DNA of 64,000 bases from Chaunax sp. Z400 (GCA_037577475.1 CM075183.1:18247781-18311780); one strand, 5' to 3'; shown: positions 1-13,410, numbered from the stretch's first letter. Notes: generated by a model from the letters alone, not told the origin. Translations and numbers: made by a program.

Positions 1-448
1 TGAGCTGACACGCCTGCTTTCTCTCACCCTCCCTCACACCTCCCTCCTGCGACTCTCCTCTCCTTATTTTGCTGCCTCTCACTCATTGTTGGACTCAATG
101 CACGCGTGCTGCGCGTTTTCAAATGCGGCCAAAGTGCCTATGAAACATAATAATGAGCCATTTAGGGTGGCCCAAAACGCAACACGACGCCTTTGCTCTT
201 TATGGTGAACATAATATGATGCAGTGCCATATAAACAGGCTGTCTTGCATGGTTTTTATGCTCTATATTTTTAATTACATATATATAGCAGTTATAACAT
301 CTGAATCACATGATGAAGTAATTCTAATTTTAGCCAGGGTTTGTGACTGTTTCACCCTGCATACATATAAATACTTTTTTTTTCTTCCACCCCTGACCCT
401 CAGACAGGCTGCCACAGCTCATACTAATCACACGCACACACTCACTCA

Positions 449-450
<2 letters not shown>

Positions 451-483
<33 letters not shown>
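451..483. repeat. (AC)n microsatellite
   Basis: About 33 bp of uninterrupted CA dinucleotides, preceded by imperfect CACT/CACA units from about 430. Confidence 0.95.
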
Positions 484-485
<2 letters not shown>

Positions 486-1005
486 CCTCCTGCATGCTTG
501 CTTTGTTTTGCCTGTACCCTATTCAAATATTTGTTTATACACAACAGAAATCAAGTGTAAAAATAGCTTGTGTTCCACGTAGTGTGCAGATCGAGTGCAA
601 ACAGGTAAAAGGTCAAAAATACTCACAAGAGCGTGAAATGAGGTCATTTGACTTCTTAAAGATATGATCAACAAGATGAAATCACATTTTACCAGAAGAC
701 TCCTTAATCCTCGATTGCCCTAAAAGTACATTAATCTCATTATTCTGGTTCATTAAGGACTTTTCCATTCTTCCTGGACGCCTTTAGAGAGGTCAGAGGT
801 CACCAGCAGCTGTAAGACATCATCTGCAGTGCTGGTAGAATTTCTATTACCATTATTTTATTTTTTTTAACTGTTAACCATTTTTTCCTCCTTTCCTCTT
901 TTTGAATGTATTTTCATATTTTAACTGTTAAATGCTCCTTTATTTTGCTTTTTAAAGCTCTTTTAGCTGCCTGTTGAGTCTAAAAGGTTTATCACCATTA
1001 ATATG

Positions 1006-1037
<32 letters not shown>
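1006..1037. repeat. (ATT)n microsatellite
   Basis: About ten and a half perfect ATT units in AT-rich non-coding DNA. Confidence 0.95.
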
Positions 1038-4000
1038 GGGACAGTGCAGTGCAGTTTATGTTACACCTGGAAATCCGCTAATTTCAATCAAAAGTTACAT
1101 CTGTGCTCAGAACACACATGTAATTCAGTTTTTGTGCTTATTTCTAAAAACGTGACCATGAGACGTTAGTGTTTGACTGTCTGAAAGAAAGGGAGACCCA
1201 GCTGTGTTGGAAATCCTTATCTATATAAAAACAATATATTTGACTTATTTTTGGTATTTTATTGAAAAATAATATAGATAAAATAAAAATAAAATTTTAT
1301 ATCTATGATTACTGACCTTTGCAGTACTGTTTTGTTTCCTTTCTCTCCAAGGCAAATTCCTTGTATATGTTGCTGATTGCATAATGGTTGAGACTCAAGA
1401 TCGGATTCAACACTAACAAATAATCACTTGTTTTTTTTGGATCATTTCCACCAAATCTTCATGTAAATCTCCTCAATGTTTAGAGATATCACAGTCAGAG
1501 GCAAACAAATCAAGAAAGTACACACTACCTTCTTAGTACAGTTATAAATTCTCTCAAAGGAATTAAGGCGTTTCTCCCTTGTCACCTGCACATCTAACAC
1601 ATTCAGCATGAGTCACACATAGCTGGTTGCAGCCAGCTGGCTGCACATGCAAGAACAGTACAGGGTGCCTGGAATGTCATCAACTCAAAACATCTACCTG
1701 TGTGGACCTGAAGTCATATCCAAAGCCAGGAAATGACACAGCCCATGTTGTGAACCTGCGACAAAACAAAACTACTGTTGAAACTAAAGCATTTGCCATG
1801 TTGTCAGGAGGCAAAACCCAGAAAAGGAATTAAAATGTGAATATTTGCAACTACTAGAGCAATAAAGACAGAAATAGAGAAATAGAAAGAGGAAACTTTG
1901 TTCGTTTCCCATTTGATCATGTGTTGCTGGTTATTAACTAACCCAATGTAAGGCTGATAGGGGCTTCGTCCTGGTTGAAATTTACAAAGATAAGCTCTGA
2001 ATGTGAGTCTGCACAGAAATCCCCAGGAAACAGTCTTTGTAACAGCAGGGACTTCAAACTAAAGCAGGGACTTATTCACATGCAAAAAGAGCAGTTTTGT
2101 TCATTATAATGAAAAATATTGTTCTCTCTATTCCACATCCCCTCCAAAAATATGTTTATTTGATGTACCTTGGTTATGTTTTTAATGACAATGTAAGTGG
2201 AAAAAAAATGTAATATCGAAACCCTCAATTTGTGTGTGTCAAACTGAATGTGAAAATAAAAGCGAAGTCTTATTACAGGAGGAATGTGAGTTAGATCGAT
2301 GAAAGGTTTGGTTGTTTTTTTTATCTCCAGCTGGTGCATGAATTCTGTCATCTGCATGAATGCCCAGTGTTACCACACAAAGACGGCTTCTCAAGTTATG
2401 CATGTTCATAGTCACATGCAGAGATTTACACCAGTGGATGTGACTGAGTGAGGATGACTCTGTGAGGATGAGTAATAGCAGGTCATCTTAGCCACAAACC
2501 ACAGTTAGAATTCTGAATTAATTATAAAAACCTACATCTAATGACATGGATATTAACTGTGTCATTGCACACAGTTTTACAACTTTTTATAATAAATGGC
2601 CTTTGGACCTTTTAACCTCTTTTCCCCCATTTTAATTCTAACCTCCATCAATGCTCATTTAATAAACATGAACTTGGGAATTATGAAAGCATATTAAGGT
2701 TTTTCTTCTTCTCCTTCTTCTTCTTTTTTGTGCAACAGATTCCAAACTTGCCCTGAGGCTGTTGTAACATTACCTTCACAGAGAGTCAAGTCGTGACTCT
2801 GCAGTGTCACTCATTCCTCTCCTTGTAAGGTGACAGGTGTCCCCTATCAGTCTGCTAAATATGATTGTAAGCGTTCCGCTCAGAGGCTCAGATATGAGGA
2901 ACTAAACCACTCCAACTGTTGCACTGCCTCAAGTGCCATCGTGATACCAGACACCTTCAGCCGGGTGACCAACTGGGTGGAAGTGGAAAGTGACATTGTC
3001 ATAATACTGACATCATTCCCTGTGAATTTTAACCCCTCTGGTCATTCAATCCCTCAGTGCCACTGCTCCACTGGCCGAGAGACAGGAATAGCACCACTGT
3101 GAACGTGCAGGAAGGACGAAGACAGATGTGTGGAGCACATCTTTAATCTAAAAATACTCTGTTTGAGGCTGTAAATGCAACAACCCAATATCTTCTTGTG
3201 TATTGCAATCAAAAAATAAATAAAAATATTCCTATTGGGTCTGTGTTTTGGGGGAAATGTAAAGTTTTTGGACAAAACAAAAAAGGAAAAATATACTAAA
3301 GTTGATAGAGTTACTCTCCATCACCGATACCAAAAATATTTCAAAATAAAAGCATGAGAGACCAATTTGGTTATAATGTGTTGACTTTTTGGCTATTTTT
3401 CATCTTCAGATAGCAGCGAGGGGAAAATAAATAAATTGTTTTGGCTTAGCTACGGCTAGCTGTGTGCAGCGAGCTAACGTTACAGCATTCCTGCATTTAG
3501 CCAGCTATAGTTGCTGCCTCTCTCTTGACAAAGAAAGAAAAATAATCACATTCAGGATATCATTTGGATGAAACTGCCTTTCCTTATGCATGACTTGACT
3601 AAACCGACCAAACCTGCCAAACCTACTTCTCTCAGTGCTACAACCCTTTGTCTAGCTCATGTATGTGCTGCCATTAAGCAATGATGCAAAAAAGGAGCAG
3701 GCGACTCTACGTCATGTTTATAACCTGTGGGCCACGTTTAAGGGTCATATGATAAAACGCTGCTAGTTGCACAGGTGCTGACCTGGATTTGACTGAGTAT
3801 CAGTGAGGTGAGTAATTAAATAAATCAGACCTGCTGAATGCAAGTTTACCTGTCTACTTTGTGGCTTGGCTTGGGTCATTCACAGTGTGGTTATATATAA
3901 TTATTGGGTGGTGCAGACTGTGTACTTATCACTTACGCATGTCTGACTCTGCCACCACTGACAGCATGACTGTTGCTTTTAAATAAGGCTGCAGTTGTGG

Positions 4001-5343
4001 GTGTGCTGACGAGATTTTAATCAAGGTAAAAGAGATTTATCATATAGTTTAACACTTTTAATGCCTTCCAGACATGGATTTCACTTGCCCGGCCCATACT
4101 GGCTAGTTCAGCTTCATGTCACCCTGTTTTTCCCATCTGCCTCCTTCTTTGTTATGTCGGTCAAGCCTGAATAAGACCAAGCAGAGAAGAGAGGCTCAGT
4201 TTCGGGAAAGGGGTACATTTCTAAATAATGACCTCATCACGAAGTCTAAACAAGTGCACCACGTGCATACAAAAGAGGATTTTTATTATCCTCTTGCTCT
4301 TTGCTTTTGTGTTGTCGTGCTTTCACCTCTTCTCTCTTATTGAGAAATCTCCCTTGGTGCATGTGTGCACTTACAGGAGTGTTTGTCCGCCCCAACATTA
4401 AAAAGCACTTTCTTTCTCTGGATTCTTTGACCTACGATTTGCATGAGAGGTATGTGAGACAGGGCCCCCCATTCTTTTATTCCCAAGTCTTCTCACTTAT
4501 GCTTCTTCCTGGCTTTGTGCTGGGCATTATATAAGAGAAGGGCACCGGCCAATCAGTTCATAGTGGTGGGCACGGGAATATTTTAAGACAGTAATTTAAT
4601 TTCTCCTCCCTGTTTTGGACGTATGGGAACACAGAGCAGTTCGTAAAAAAGAAAATCTATTGAAAGGAATTTGAATCAAGCTGTTATTAAAAGGGTTTTA
4701 AAGAAAAACGTGCTTTACTAATAAGGCAACAAGGCCAGTAAAGCACATCTAAATGCATCTTTTTCTTTAGCTTTGAGCAACAGCTTTGTGTTATTTAGTC
4801 TCTCTTTGGATGATGTGTCTATATTTACCGGGGCGCAGCTCTGTAACAGGCTTTTAACTTTAAAGTTAGGTAACAGTTACCACGAAACAGCTCCATGGCA
4901 ACAAAAGATTATGAGCTTAACCTGCACCTATGCTAAGAGGAGCCTCTGGTGCTGGTTGTTTTCTGTTTATGCAGCTGCAGTGCTCACAGTGTCCACAGGG
5001 AGCGTTCTGACCCTTGACCTTGTCTGGGAAGCACAGTAATCCTGTTAGATCTGGCTGTCTGGTTGCATGAGAACAACATGGGGTGAGTAATTGACAGAAA
5101 TCCTCTCAGTGGTTTTGCTGTTTTTCATACTTCAACTCGTTAATCAGAGTTAAAGAGTGACACAGTTGGTGAGCAGGTTCCTGTGAATATTAGTGTGTTT
5201 TCTAGGGGAAGCAATACGAGAGAAAACAGCAGCCAAGGTCACACAAAAAGTTTTTAATGTCACCCAGAATGCACTTCTCTGGGGAATTTAACCAATTATG
5301 CTCCGATACAATCATAAAAATATTTCTAAATAGTAAAATGTTA

Positions 5344-5367
5344 ATATATATATATATATATATATAT
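5344..5367. repeat. (TA)n microsatellite
   Basis: Twelve TA units immediately left of the Tc1/mariner-like relic. TA is also the target of that superfamily, so the adjacency may not be accidental. Confidence 0.9.
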
Positions 5368-5397
5368 GTTTTTTTTAAAATTTGATCAGCTCTTACA

Positions 5398-6193
5398 GAT
5401 TTTCACAATTGCTTACACACTTAAATTAGAAATAATACACAGTTATTGAAACTCGACACACAAGGAGCAAAACGTCAGCCCAGATTTGCACAATTATACG
5501 CACATTCCCAGCCTCACACATTTTGCAAAACACCAAACACACGTCTCTACATTAGACACATCATTCAAAACTGAAAGCCTGTGTGTGTGTTAATTGCGCC
5601 ACACTCAATTAGCAATCACCTGAACTCAGAATGCACCTGTGAAGACGCGTGTAACCAATCAGATCGCACAGAAATCGGAGCTTGAACACCGTAAATAGGA
5701 GTCAAGTTTGCTTTTTGGTGTGCACAGCAATGGAGGACCATTTTGGAGAAAGAGTTAGAGGAAGAGGAGAAAGAGGAGAAGAATATCATTAGAAAAGTAG
5801 AAATGTTAAAAATGTTTTAGATTTAGTACAGCTTTGTGCAGTTGGCGGTGCAAAGATCTATTTATTTGGTGTTTGTGTGTAAAGTTTGGAAGCAAATGTA
5901 TTATTTTAGAGGAGTTTATATAGTTTTGAAGGTAGTGCTTGCTTTTGCAAGAGATGTAAAATATTTTGTATTTTGTGTATGTTTCTGGTTTTTATGTGTG
6001 GAGTTTCGACAAACAGGGCCCTAGTTTCGGGAACTGTGTTTTTGTATCAGTGAAAAACTGCATTGTGTTGTCACATTCACCAGATATAACCACATACAAA
6101 TAGAGAAACACAAATAATTATTTACAATTACACTTTGATCCGTGTATGATCTTTCTGGAGTCTTCGGTATTGAAATGACTTAATTGTGAAAAC
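5398..6193 (+). mobile_element. Internally deleted Tc1/mariner-like element
   Basis: The segment is bounded by short inverted repeats: TTTTCACAATT near 5400 on the plus strand, and its complement AATTGTGAAAA at 6182-6192. A short frame at 5730-5792 begins MEDHFGERVRGRGERGEE and then stops. A start of this kind, with acidic residues followed by RGRG repeats, resembles the N-terminus of fish Tc1-like transposases as I recall them. No DDE catalytic region is visible, so this looks like a non-autonomous, deletion-derived copy. Ends and family are inferred by eye. Confidence 0.5.
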
Positions 6194-6199
6194 ATTTTA

Positions 6200-7050
6200 A
6201 TGAAGAATTCAAACAAAAATAATGAAGGACATGCACACAAACCAAAAGCTGGGATTAAATGCATACATTAATGGAGTAAGTGCTTTGAAAATGCAGTGAA
6301 GGTCAAAGAAAAGTCAGCTTATCAGAAGAATAGCCCAACATGTCTCATAAAGACGTATCCCTGAATGTGAAATAGGAAACAAATGAAATGCAAAAACGCC
6401 TCCAGGCCTTTGTGAAGATGAGGCACAGCTGCAGTCTTCTTCACTTTTACAATCCACCTTCATCCTGCAACAGGACAGAAGTCACATGTTGACTTTATGA
6501 TGATTGACAGAGCTGTTACCAAATGTTGGTGTCATGTTAATGAGCAGGCATTTGTTGAAACATTAAAAAGTGAATGTGTCTGCACTTCCTGAGAAATGTT
6601 GGACAATGTCATGAGGAAAGTTTTGGATCGCTGCCCTTTAGAACATCTTGAGTCCCTTAGTGTGCTTGAGAAATGAATCATGCAGGTGAGCAAATTTATT
6701 TTTAGCAGCTCTCACTACGACGTTCAACCATGTGCTGAATCTGAGCTTAATCTTCAACCTGGGTGTCTGTCCAAAAGTACAGGCGCAAAATGATAAATGA
6801 GGTTTGATTGGAACATTTCTGGGTGTCAACATAGTTGTTGCTGAATCTCATTTCCGAGTGACCAGTTCAAATGGTTGACTCAACAATCAACTATCTTATC
6901 GCACCATTGAATCATGTGCACAGGAACAGCAACTATCACGTCCCAAATAGCACATCTTTAAACATCTAAATAACAAAGTAGGGCTTTTGTTTGACTTTTT
7001 AAATGCTTACAATCACTGGTTGCACGGAAATAACATGTAATTCTGTCAAA
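6200..7050. other. Non-coding spacer downstream of tm4sf5
   Basis: No gene recognised. The segment lies downstream of tm4sf5, which is transcribed towards it. An AATAAA on the minus strand (TTTATT at about 6697) is possible, but 1 kb from the stop codon. Confidence 0.4.
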
Positions 7051-7475
7051 GAACAGTTGAAATTTTGGGAAATGCACTTATTTGCTTTTTTTGCTGAGAT
7101 TTAGATGAGATTATGACTCTCATGACTGCAATGCTAAATTTGAGCGATGCAGCAGCCGGTTAGCTTAGCGCAAAGACTGCAAGGGGGACCAATTAGCCTG
7201 GCTTTAAAGAGGGTTTTTGAAATAATTGTATTCCTTTTAAAGAGAGGGTCACAGTTTTTGGATTAAACTCTTATTGACTGTTTTGCCAAAAGTTGGATGA
7301 GAAGACTGATACCACTCTCGTGTTTGTATGTTGAATTTTGTGCAACAGCTAGAAGCTAATTAGCTTATTTAGGCAGTCTGGCTCCCTCCAGAGGCAACAA
7401 AATCCTCCAAAAAGGGTACAGATTGCACACTGTGATCCCAAAATGCCAAATTATTCCTTTAAATGACTGCAGGTT
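7050..7475. repeat. Fish interspersed repeat, two adjacent copies
   Basis: Two related units lie side by side (about 7060-7260 and 7265-7475). Both show a core of 'gat-gag-a...gactct/ctctcgtg', then 'gctaa...gttagctta', then 'aaga...ggcaac' or its remnant, and 'ttcctttaa'. A third related copy lies at 31.13-31.38 kb in a dnajc3 intron. I recognise the 'ggttagctta' core as common in teleost genomes but cannot name the family with confidence. Confidence 0.55.
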
Positions 7476-7726
7476 AATTTTGCTGTAACCAATCTACCCT
7501 GTTACTTGCACCTATATTATAATTACAGGATAAAAATGGCAAAAACATTTCCCTTTCCTGTTTTCCTTCAGTTACAGACCTGATAGAAATTTAACATTGC
7601 AATCAAAACAGCACTAAAGCAAGCTGCTATACAACCTCTCAAAAATTGTTGGGTCGCTCCCAGCAACCAAACCAGTCAGAACAGATCATGTTGCCTCATG
7701 ATTTTTCAGTTTGACAGAGTTGAGTG

Positions 7727-10700
7727 TCAGGATTTTTGACCCACATCTTTGTTTTCACGGCAGTCACCGCAGATGCATCCCAAGCAGCCGTTGACCACCT
7801 GGATGCCGCACAGCACCAGCTGCACCAGCCCCACGGCCAGCAGCATGGAGAACAGGACGACGTGCCACATCACTGCGTTGTTTGGGTACTCGCAGATTGT
7901 CCACATTTGCTGGTTTACGAGGTAGCTGTCATTACCCCTGCGAGGAGAACAGCTGTATCGAGCATTTGCATTGTCCAAAGCACATATAGCATGAATGAAA
8001 ATATGTGTGATGCAGGCCAAGTTTGATGTGTGTCAAAATGTGTCAGTAAGATGGTGAATGGAAGAAGTGAGAAGTGGACAAAGAAAAACACTTGGAAAAC
8101 TGAAAGGAGAGAAATTTAAAGAAGAATTTTGTTTTAATGAGGTACATTGGCTGCACAATTATTATCAGTGGAAAATTAAAGGTTATGATCATTATTTAAA
8201 GTTAATATAACATCTAAAAGTGGAGTAATAGTGTCATTATGACGACAACATTTTAAGCAAAAGATAAGCTATGTAGAAACACAATATGGATCCATATTTG
8301 ATCAGCATTGGATAGTTTTACAGGTCAATCTGACTTTTGTGAGCCACTGTTTTAAAGCAAGACACAAAATGCATGGCTAAACAGCTAAACTGTACACTAG
8401 AATATAGATTCAAGCAAGAAATAGGCGATGTAGAAACAAACTCTTGCTTTTATTTGATCAGCACTGCCAAATTTCATAGTTTATTCTGAATGTTGTGAGC
8501 GGAGAGAGTTCAGATGGCCTTTCTTTGTCGAGGGAATTTGTTTTGGTCTGAGATGCTGGTGCTCTACTGCGATACATAGCGGCAGTGGATTTTTACATTA
8601 TGGTCAAAGTACATTCTTTCCAAGAGTTATATGATAAGATTGATACCAAATCTAAAGAGAGTGGTAGATGGTCTCTCTTTGCAAGCCAATACATGCATTT
8701 AAAATGTTGAACAATTTATTTAAGAAATTATTAATGGTGAGACGACCGGAAAGTGGTTTAAAATGTGGAAATTCTTTGAACATACATAATGACATTACAG
8801 CAGGAGAAACTCTTAACTCTGCAGAACGGATAACATCAAAAGCTCCCAAATGGAGATAAAAGGAGATTTCGGTGACTTGATTTTGCTGGCGAAACAATAC
8901 AAAGTCAGGTAAAAGATAAACCTATAATTAAAAAAACAAATAACAACACCAAGATGATGGGGGGAAAAAGAGGCCAATAAAAAGACGTCACTTTCACATT
9001 TTACGTTCGTCTTGCAAAGAAAGTAGGAGGTGGATAATTAACAGAAGTGTTTTCAGAGAAAGAGAAAAAGAGAAGTTGATGTTTGTTGGGGGAAGGTTCA
9101 TCTGAGGTTGAATATAAATTTGAACTCGCATTGTGTAATCAAACTTGGTTCCCTGCCCATAAACACTGGCACTCTTTAAACTAATGCTTGTGGTCCGTAA
9201 TAACAACAACATGTTTGAAATTATGGGCGTCCATCAGATGAGTCAGTTTCACTCATCTGGTGTCACTCATGTTATCCTTGTAGCATCAGAATTAACATTT
9301 TGCTGGTCCAAATTTAATGTCATATTGTATTCAGGCCAGCAAGGAGCAAAGGTACACCAGAGAGAGTCTTTGATTTTAACTCTCCCTCCACATATCAGTA
9401 AGGCTTTACAGTATAACAACACTATGACAGAGGAGTGGTGGCTTATTCTGAGGTGTAGCATCGTAGAGAGAGAAAGTGCTGATCTATGCTGCCCCCTACT
9501 GGATTCCAGACATATTGCATATTTATTTTTATAATCAAAGAAGTTAAACATTTCAATGAAGGAAAAAATATGGCTGATGTAGATAACAAAGACATACAGA
9601 GACACATCAGCAAAATACTACTATTTGCAAATGCAGTTGCTCTACAGTATCAACTACATGCCCTAAAAAAGGTACGGTGCATTTGAATAGGTGATGATTT
9701 GAGAAACACTCACGTGCCGTGGTCTTCAAAGGGATATGTCCAGTCACCGGCCACCAGACACTTGGGCCCAATAGCCAGACCGGCTGAGGCCACACTGGTG
9801 CAGTAGATCGCTCCAACCAGACCAAAAGCAGAGGAGAACACGGAGTTGAGCATCTGAAAGAGAGATATAGGAGCAAACTGAATCAGTATTTTGTTTTTTT
9901 TTATACCTTTCCTCTATGGCCAAAAAGTTCTTTGTATTTTCAGTAATTAGCAGCACAGAAAATAGGGGGAAAAAAGTCATTTAAAGACTTGAATCACTAT
10001 ACAGTTATGAATGCAGTTGAACCATCACCAAGCTGCTGCAAAATGTACACACAGTACAGTACAGTAAATATAATGATTTATTAACATGGCCATATGGTGT
10101 ACTGCTGATAAAATTCGTGATTCTAGTTGATCTTTCCGTCCATAACACCGCCCTGGCCTTTGTGTTTTACAGCCCATCACTATCTGTCCAGTCCCTCCAC
10201 TGACATATAAATGTAAATCTCTTAAATGACTTTACTCACCCTGCAGCGATTACCACAGCAACCCTTCCCACAGCAACCCTTGCCCCCAGCTCTGATAGCG
10301 GAGCAGCTGGGGCACAGCATCTGAAAAGTTCAACACAGAGGAGACTTATTATTTATAAAGCAGGTCTCATTGCAAGTGAGTTAAATGCCAGACAGTGTTT
10401 CCCCCCAAAATAACTTTGTAAGGAGGTATAGTCTGTGTGTTTGTGCCCACATAAATGCACACATGTGCAGCAGACACATTTGCGTTCTCTTATCTCTTAA
10501 GCCAAATATTTGTGAATTCGGAATTGAGTTTTACTCTCTTGTCCCAGCAGGCAATGACGTCCACGCTGTTAGGAGTGGGGAAGGAACTATTTGGTCATGG
10601 AAAACTTAGTGACAGAGATAAATGTCCTCCTACAAGAGTCAAAGGTCTCTCTGATCCATTCATGAGATTACCTATTTTATTCATTAGTTATTGTTCTGGT

Positions 10701-11458
10701 AAAAAAGTAAAGATAAAAACCTGCCAAAAGTTTAGAAATTAAAAGTACTCATGCAAAAGTAATGATACACGGACACATTATATTAATTTATATTGTGTTT
10801 TACATCTAAGTAGTGTGTTAGAGGTAGAGCTAGAGCTTTTTTGTGTGTGTCTATATATATATGTATATATATGTATATATATATATGTATATTTTAATTA
10901 ATATTTTTTTTGATTTATACAATATCGATAGCTGATAAATTAAATATAGTAAACAGTATTTTCTGTTTTTAAAGTGGACTAAAATGGAAATACTCAACTA
11001 CAAGTACCATAAAATTGTACTTGAGTTAATTCACTTTCTTCCGTTTGTTTCAAAGAATGTTAAACAAAATTCAATCTTTAAGATGAATAAATTTATTGCA
11101 AATGGATCAGAAACAAAAAAATACAATAAAATTGTGTCATATACTAAAAATAAATTACAGTAAAACTATAAAAGTGAGCTATTAGATTTTACAGGTTTAC
11201 ACAGAGCAGAGTTAAACAATAAACAAACAATAAAACACCAAAGCAGACTTTGTAGATGTTCACAGTTCATAAGCCTTTACTCACAAAGAGGCCTCCTCCG
11301 ATGAGCCCCCCCATGAGCCAGACTTGGAGGGAGATCTGATCATTTTCCAGCTTCTTCCCATCAGGGAAGAACAGCAGCAGGTTGGCGATCATGCAGATGA
11401 ACGCCGTAGGCAGCAGGACCAGGCCCACCAGGCGGGCACACTTCCCCGTACAACACAT
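7727..11458 (-). CDS. tm4sf5: Transmembrane 4 L6 family member 5
   Basis: Four coding exons on the minus strand: 11458-11285, 10320-10240, 9853-9714 and 7937-7727, all with GT-AG junctions. They join to 201 residues (human TM4SF5 is about 197). The protein begins MCCTGKCARLVGL, typical of the L6 family. Membrane spans lie near residues 10-31, 48-66, 90-112 and 157-180. The short cytoplasmic loop has the Cys/Gly stretch AGGKGCCGKGCCGNRC, and the large second extracellular loop has GPKCL, a Cys at 147 and one N-glycosylation sequon at N134 (NDS). The motifs QVWLMGG, GKGCCG.GCCGNRCRML and CGIQ.VN favour TM4SF5 over TM4SF1/4. The family acts at the plasma membrane with integrins and growth-factor receptors. 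The gene is divergent from cda, with about 1.9 kb between their starts. Confidence 0.93.
9487..9502 (-). promoter_or_regulatory. CTCF-like motif in tm4sf5 last intron
   Basis: The minus strand reads CCAGTAGGGGGCAGCA, which matches every position of the CTCF core consensus CCASYAGRKGGCR. Occupancy is inferred from motif quality only. Confidence 0.5.
10851..10892. repeat. (TATATG)n / (TA)n repeat
   Basis: Alternating TATATA and TATG units in the first intron of tm4sf5. Confidence 0.85.
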
Positions 11459-13080
11459 GTTTGTTTTTTTATCTCTGATCTGGTGCTATACCTTTCCTTT
11501 TCGACTCTCCCTCTGAATCTTTCCCTCTCTTTAAGTCAGGAGTCACTGAAATGTGGGCGATAGAAAAGAAGGAGGCGCATGAGAGTGAGACGCTCGCCTA
11601 ATCGCACTGACGAAGTCAAACAGAGCCTGTGATAGCTACAGCAGGAAGGAGAGAAGGAACAAAGGCCAAGTACTGGTGTGGCTGCACATAATCTGATTTC
11701 AGATGTGTGTATCTTGTCATGAGTCTGACGAAAATCCTCAGCGGAGAAAAAAAATACTCGACAAATATCAAATTTAAAATGCAAGACAGACATCAGGGCT
11801 AAACAAAGAACACAGCATGGAGGGGAGTATCTGTGTGTTTAGGGGTTTCTGTATGCATTTGGACGCCCTTTGATACCTGCTCATGATGATACCAGTCTGT
11901 TTGTTCTATTTATGGCCTACTGCAAACACAAGACAAGGCTTGGCCTACCAACTTATCTATACTTATAAACTAATAAACTGGATATTGATTATTTTATTTG
12001 CTTTACATGTGTTGTAGGGATGGAGCAGCAAGACACAGCAGAGAGGGTCATAGGGACACTGATATGTATGAGGAAGACTGAACTTAAAATACAGAGAAAA
12101 AAAAATGGCAACAGAACAAAGTGACTTAGGCTAACCTCATTAAAACTCAGAACTAATCTGATTAAATGACACCAGGGGAACATAATCAAACAGACGACAG
12201 GGGGACAAACAAAACAACTACAAATAACAAGAGCCATCAGGAGATGGCGTATCAGAATCCAAGTCAAGACAGTTTTATTTCTATAGTGTCAAATCACAAC
12301 AAAAGTTATATAGACTGACTCTTTATTCTAAAGAGAATAGATTAAAATTTGTAGTATTTATAATAACTACTACAACAACAACACTGATAATAATGATAAT
12401 ATTAATAATGATGTTGATAATAATAAAAATATAAAAATAGAAATGATGATGATGATAATGATGCATGAATTCATGCACTTTCAGTTTAGCAGTCAGTTAG
12501 AAACAATAATATGTACAATTTGTCAAAGAAAGAATAAACACTTTGCAAGATGGGCTTCAAAAAGGAGCCTCACTCTTTTCTTAAGAATATAAGATGTTGC
12601 TATGGGAACGCAAAAAAAAACAACAACCAAACATTTCCAACAGGCAAAGGTTTTGCAATTAAATGATAGTTTTTCTCTGTTTAATATCAGGAAAAGCATA
12701 AAATCCACACAATTCAGAGCCTGAAATTAGGGAATGACGTCTCATTTATAAGTATAATTACTAATTATACTTCTATCAATTAAATACATTGATTACTTAA
12801 TCATTCCCACTTTATTTAATTTCCTTCTATGCTTTATTGTTAATGTTATGTCATATGTGTTAATTCATCTACTTATTTCCACTCTCTTTTCAACAAATTT
12901 GATTTTTAATGCTATTCCACGCAGTCATTGTTGTGTTTTGTGCATTGTTGTTGTCATTTCTGTGCTGTCAATTTTTTCTAACTTCTTTATGTAATTTTTT
13001 TTTTTGTTGCTGGAATGACTTTTAAATCAAAGTCGCTGTCCTTTGTGACGCCATCTGTAACTTTGACGGCATGCTGTAAG
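11459..13080. other. Spacer between divergent tm4sf5 and cda
   Basis: This segment must hold the tm4sf5 promoter (just right of 11458), but I saw no convincing TATA box. Around 12256-12320 a tail resembling a common teleost repeat (tttatttctatagtgtcaaa) is present, followed by ATA/GAT-rich DNA to about 12470. No exon recognised. Confidence 0.5.
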
Positions 13081-13093
13081 GCTCATTAAAACG

Positions 13094-13101
13094 TGACGTC
13101 A
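13094..13101 (+). promoter_or_regulatory. CRE palindrome in cda promoter
   Basis: A perfect TGACGTCA (CREB/ATF site) about 310 bp before the cda start codon, in a locally CpG-containing stretch. Confidence 0.55.
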
Positions 13102-13192
13102 CTCAGCAGCGCCGCAATAACGTTATGAAGAGTTTTCAGAGAGTTTTCTTTCGTTAAAGTTGCTTTACTGTTTGTGCCATCGTCCGTTTTTA

Positions 13193-13202
13193 TCTCGCGA
13201 GA
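13193..13202 (+). promoter_or_regulatory. TCTCGCGAGA promoter palindrome
   Basis: A perfect copy of the TCTCGCGAGA element known from vertebrate CpG-island promoters and reported as the binding site of BANP. It lies about 210 bp upstream of the cda start codon. A CCAAT box follows at about 13279. Confidence 0.6.
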
Positions 13203-13410
13203 ATTTTGTGACAAAGGGTCAGATCGCATCTCGTGACAGTCCATTCCCAAACAAGCCGATGACGCTCCGTTCGGCCAGCCAATGAGATAAACCAAACTTA
13301 CACTGTTGTCTTGCATCCCACTTTTCTCGCTTCTCACGGTAAACCTGTTAGACTGGAGCTCCATTTAATGGAATTTGAGCTTCAAAGACTGTCGAACATC
13401 TTCCTCTACA

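Larger units (their letters stand above)
1..5397. other. Gene-free left flank
   Basis: No exon of a recognisable protein could be read on either strand. Open frames of 60-135 codons occur (for example 153-560, 1627-1833, 2830-3102, 4773-5039), but they lack recognisable motifs, and the first runs through a CA microsatellite. The segment is AT-rich with simple repeats. A fish repeat fragment similar to the one at 49.3 kb may begin near 1038 (it shares GGGACAGTGC). Confidence 0.6.

Noticed and set aside
153..560. 135-codon open frame
   Set aside because: Runs through a CA microsatellite (His-Thr repeats) and has no family features; an artefact of simple sequence.
2830..3102. 90-codon plus-strand frame
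   Set aside because: Reads without low complexity but matches no family I know and lacks a promoter or splice context. Not called as a gene.
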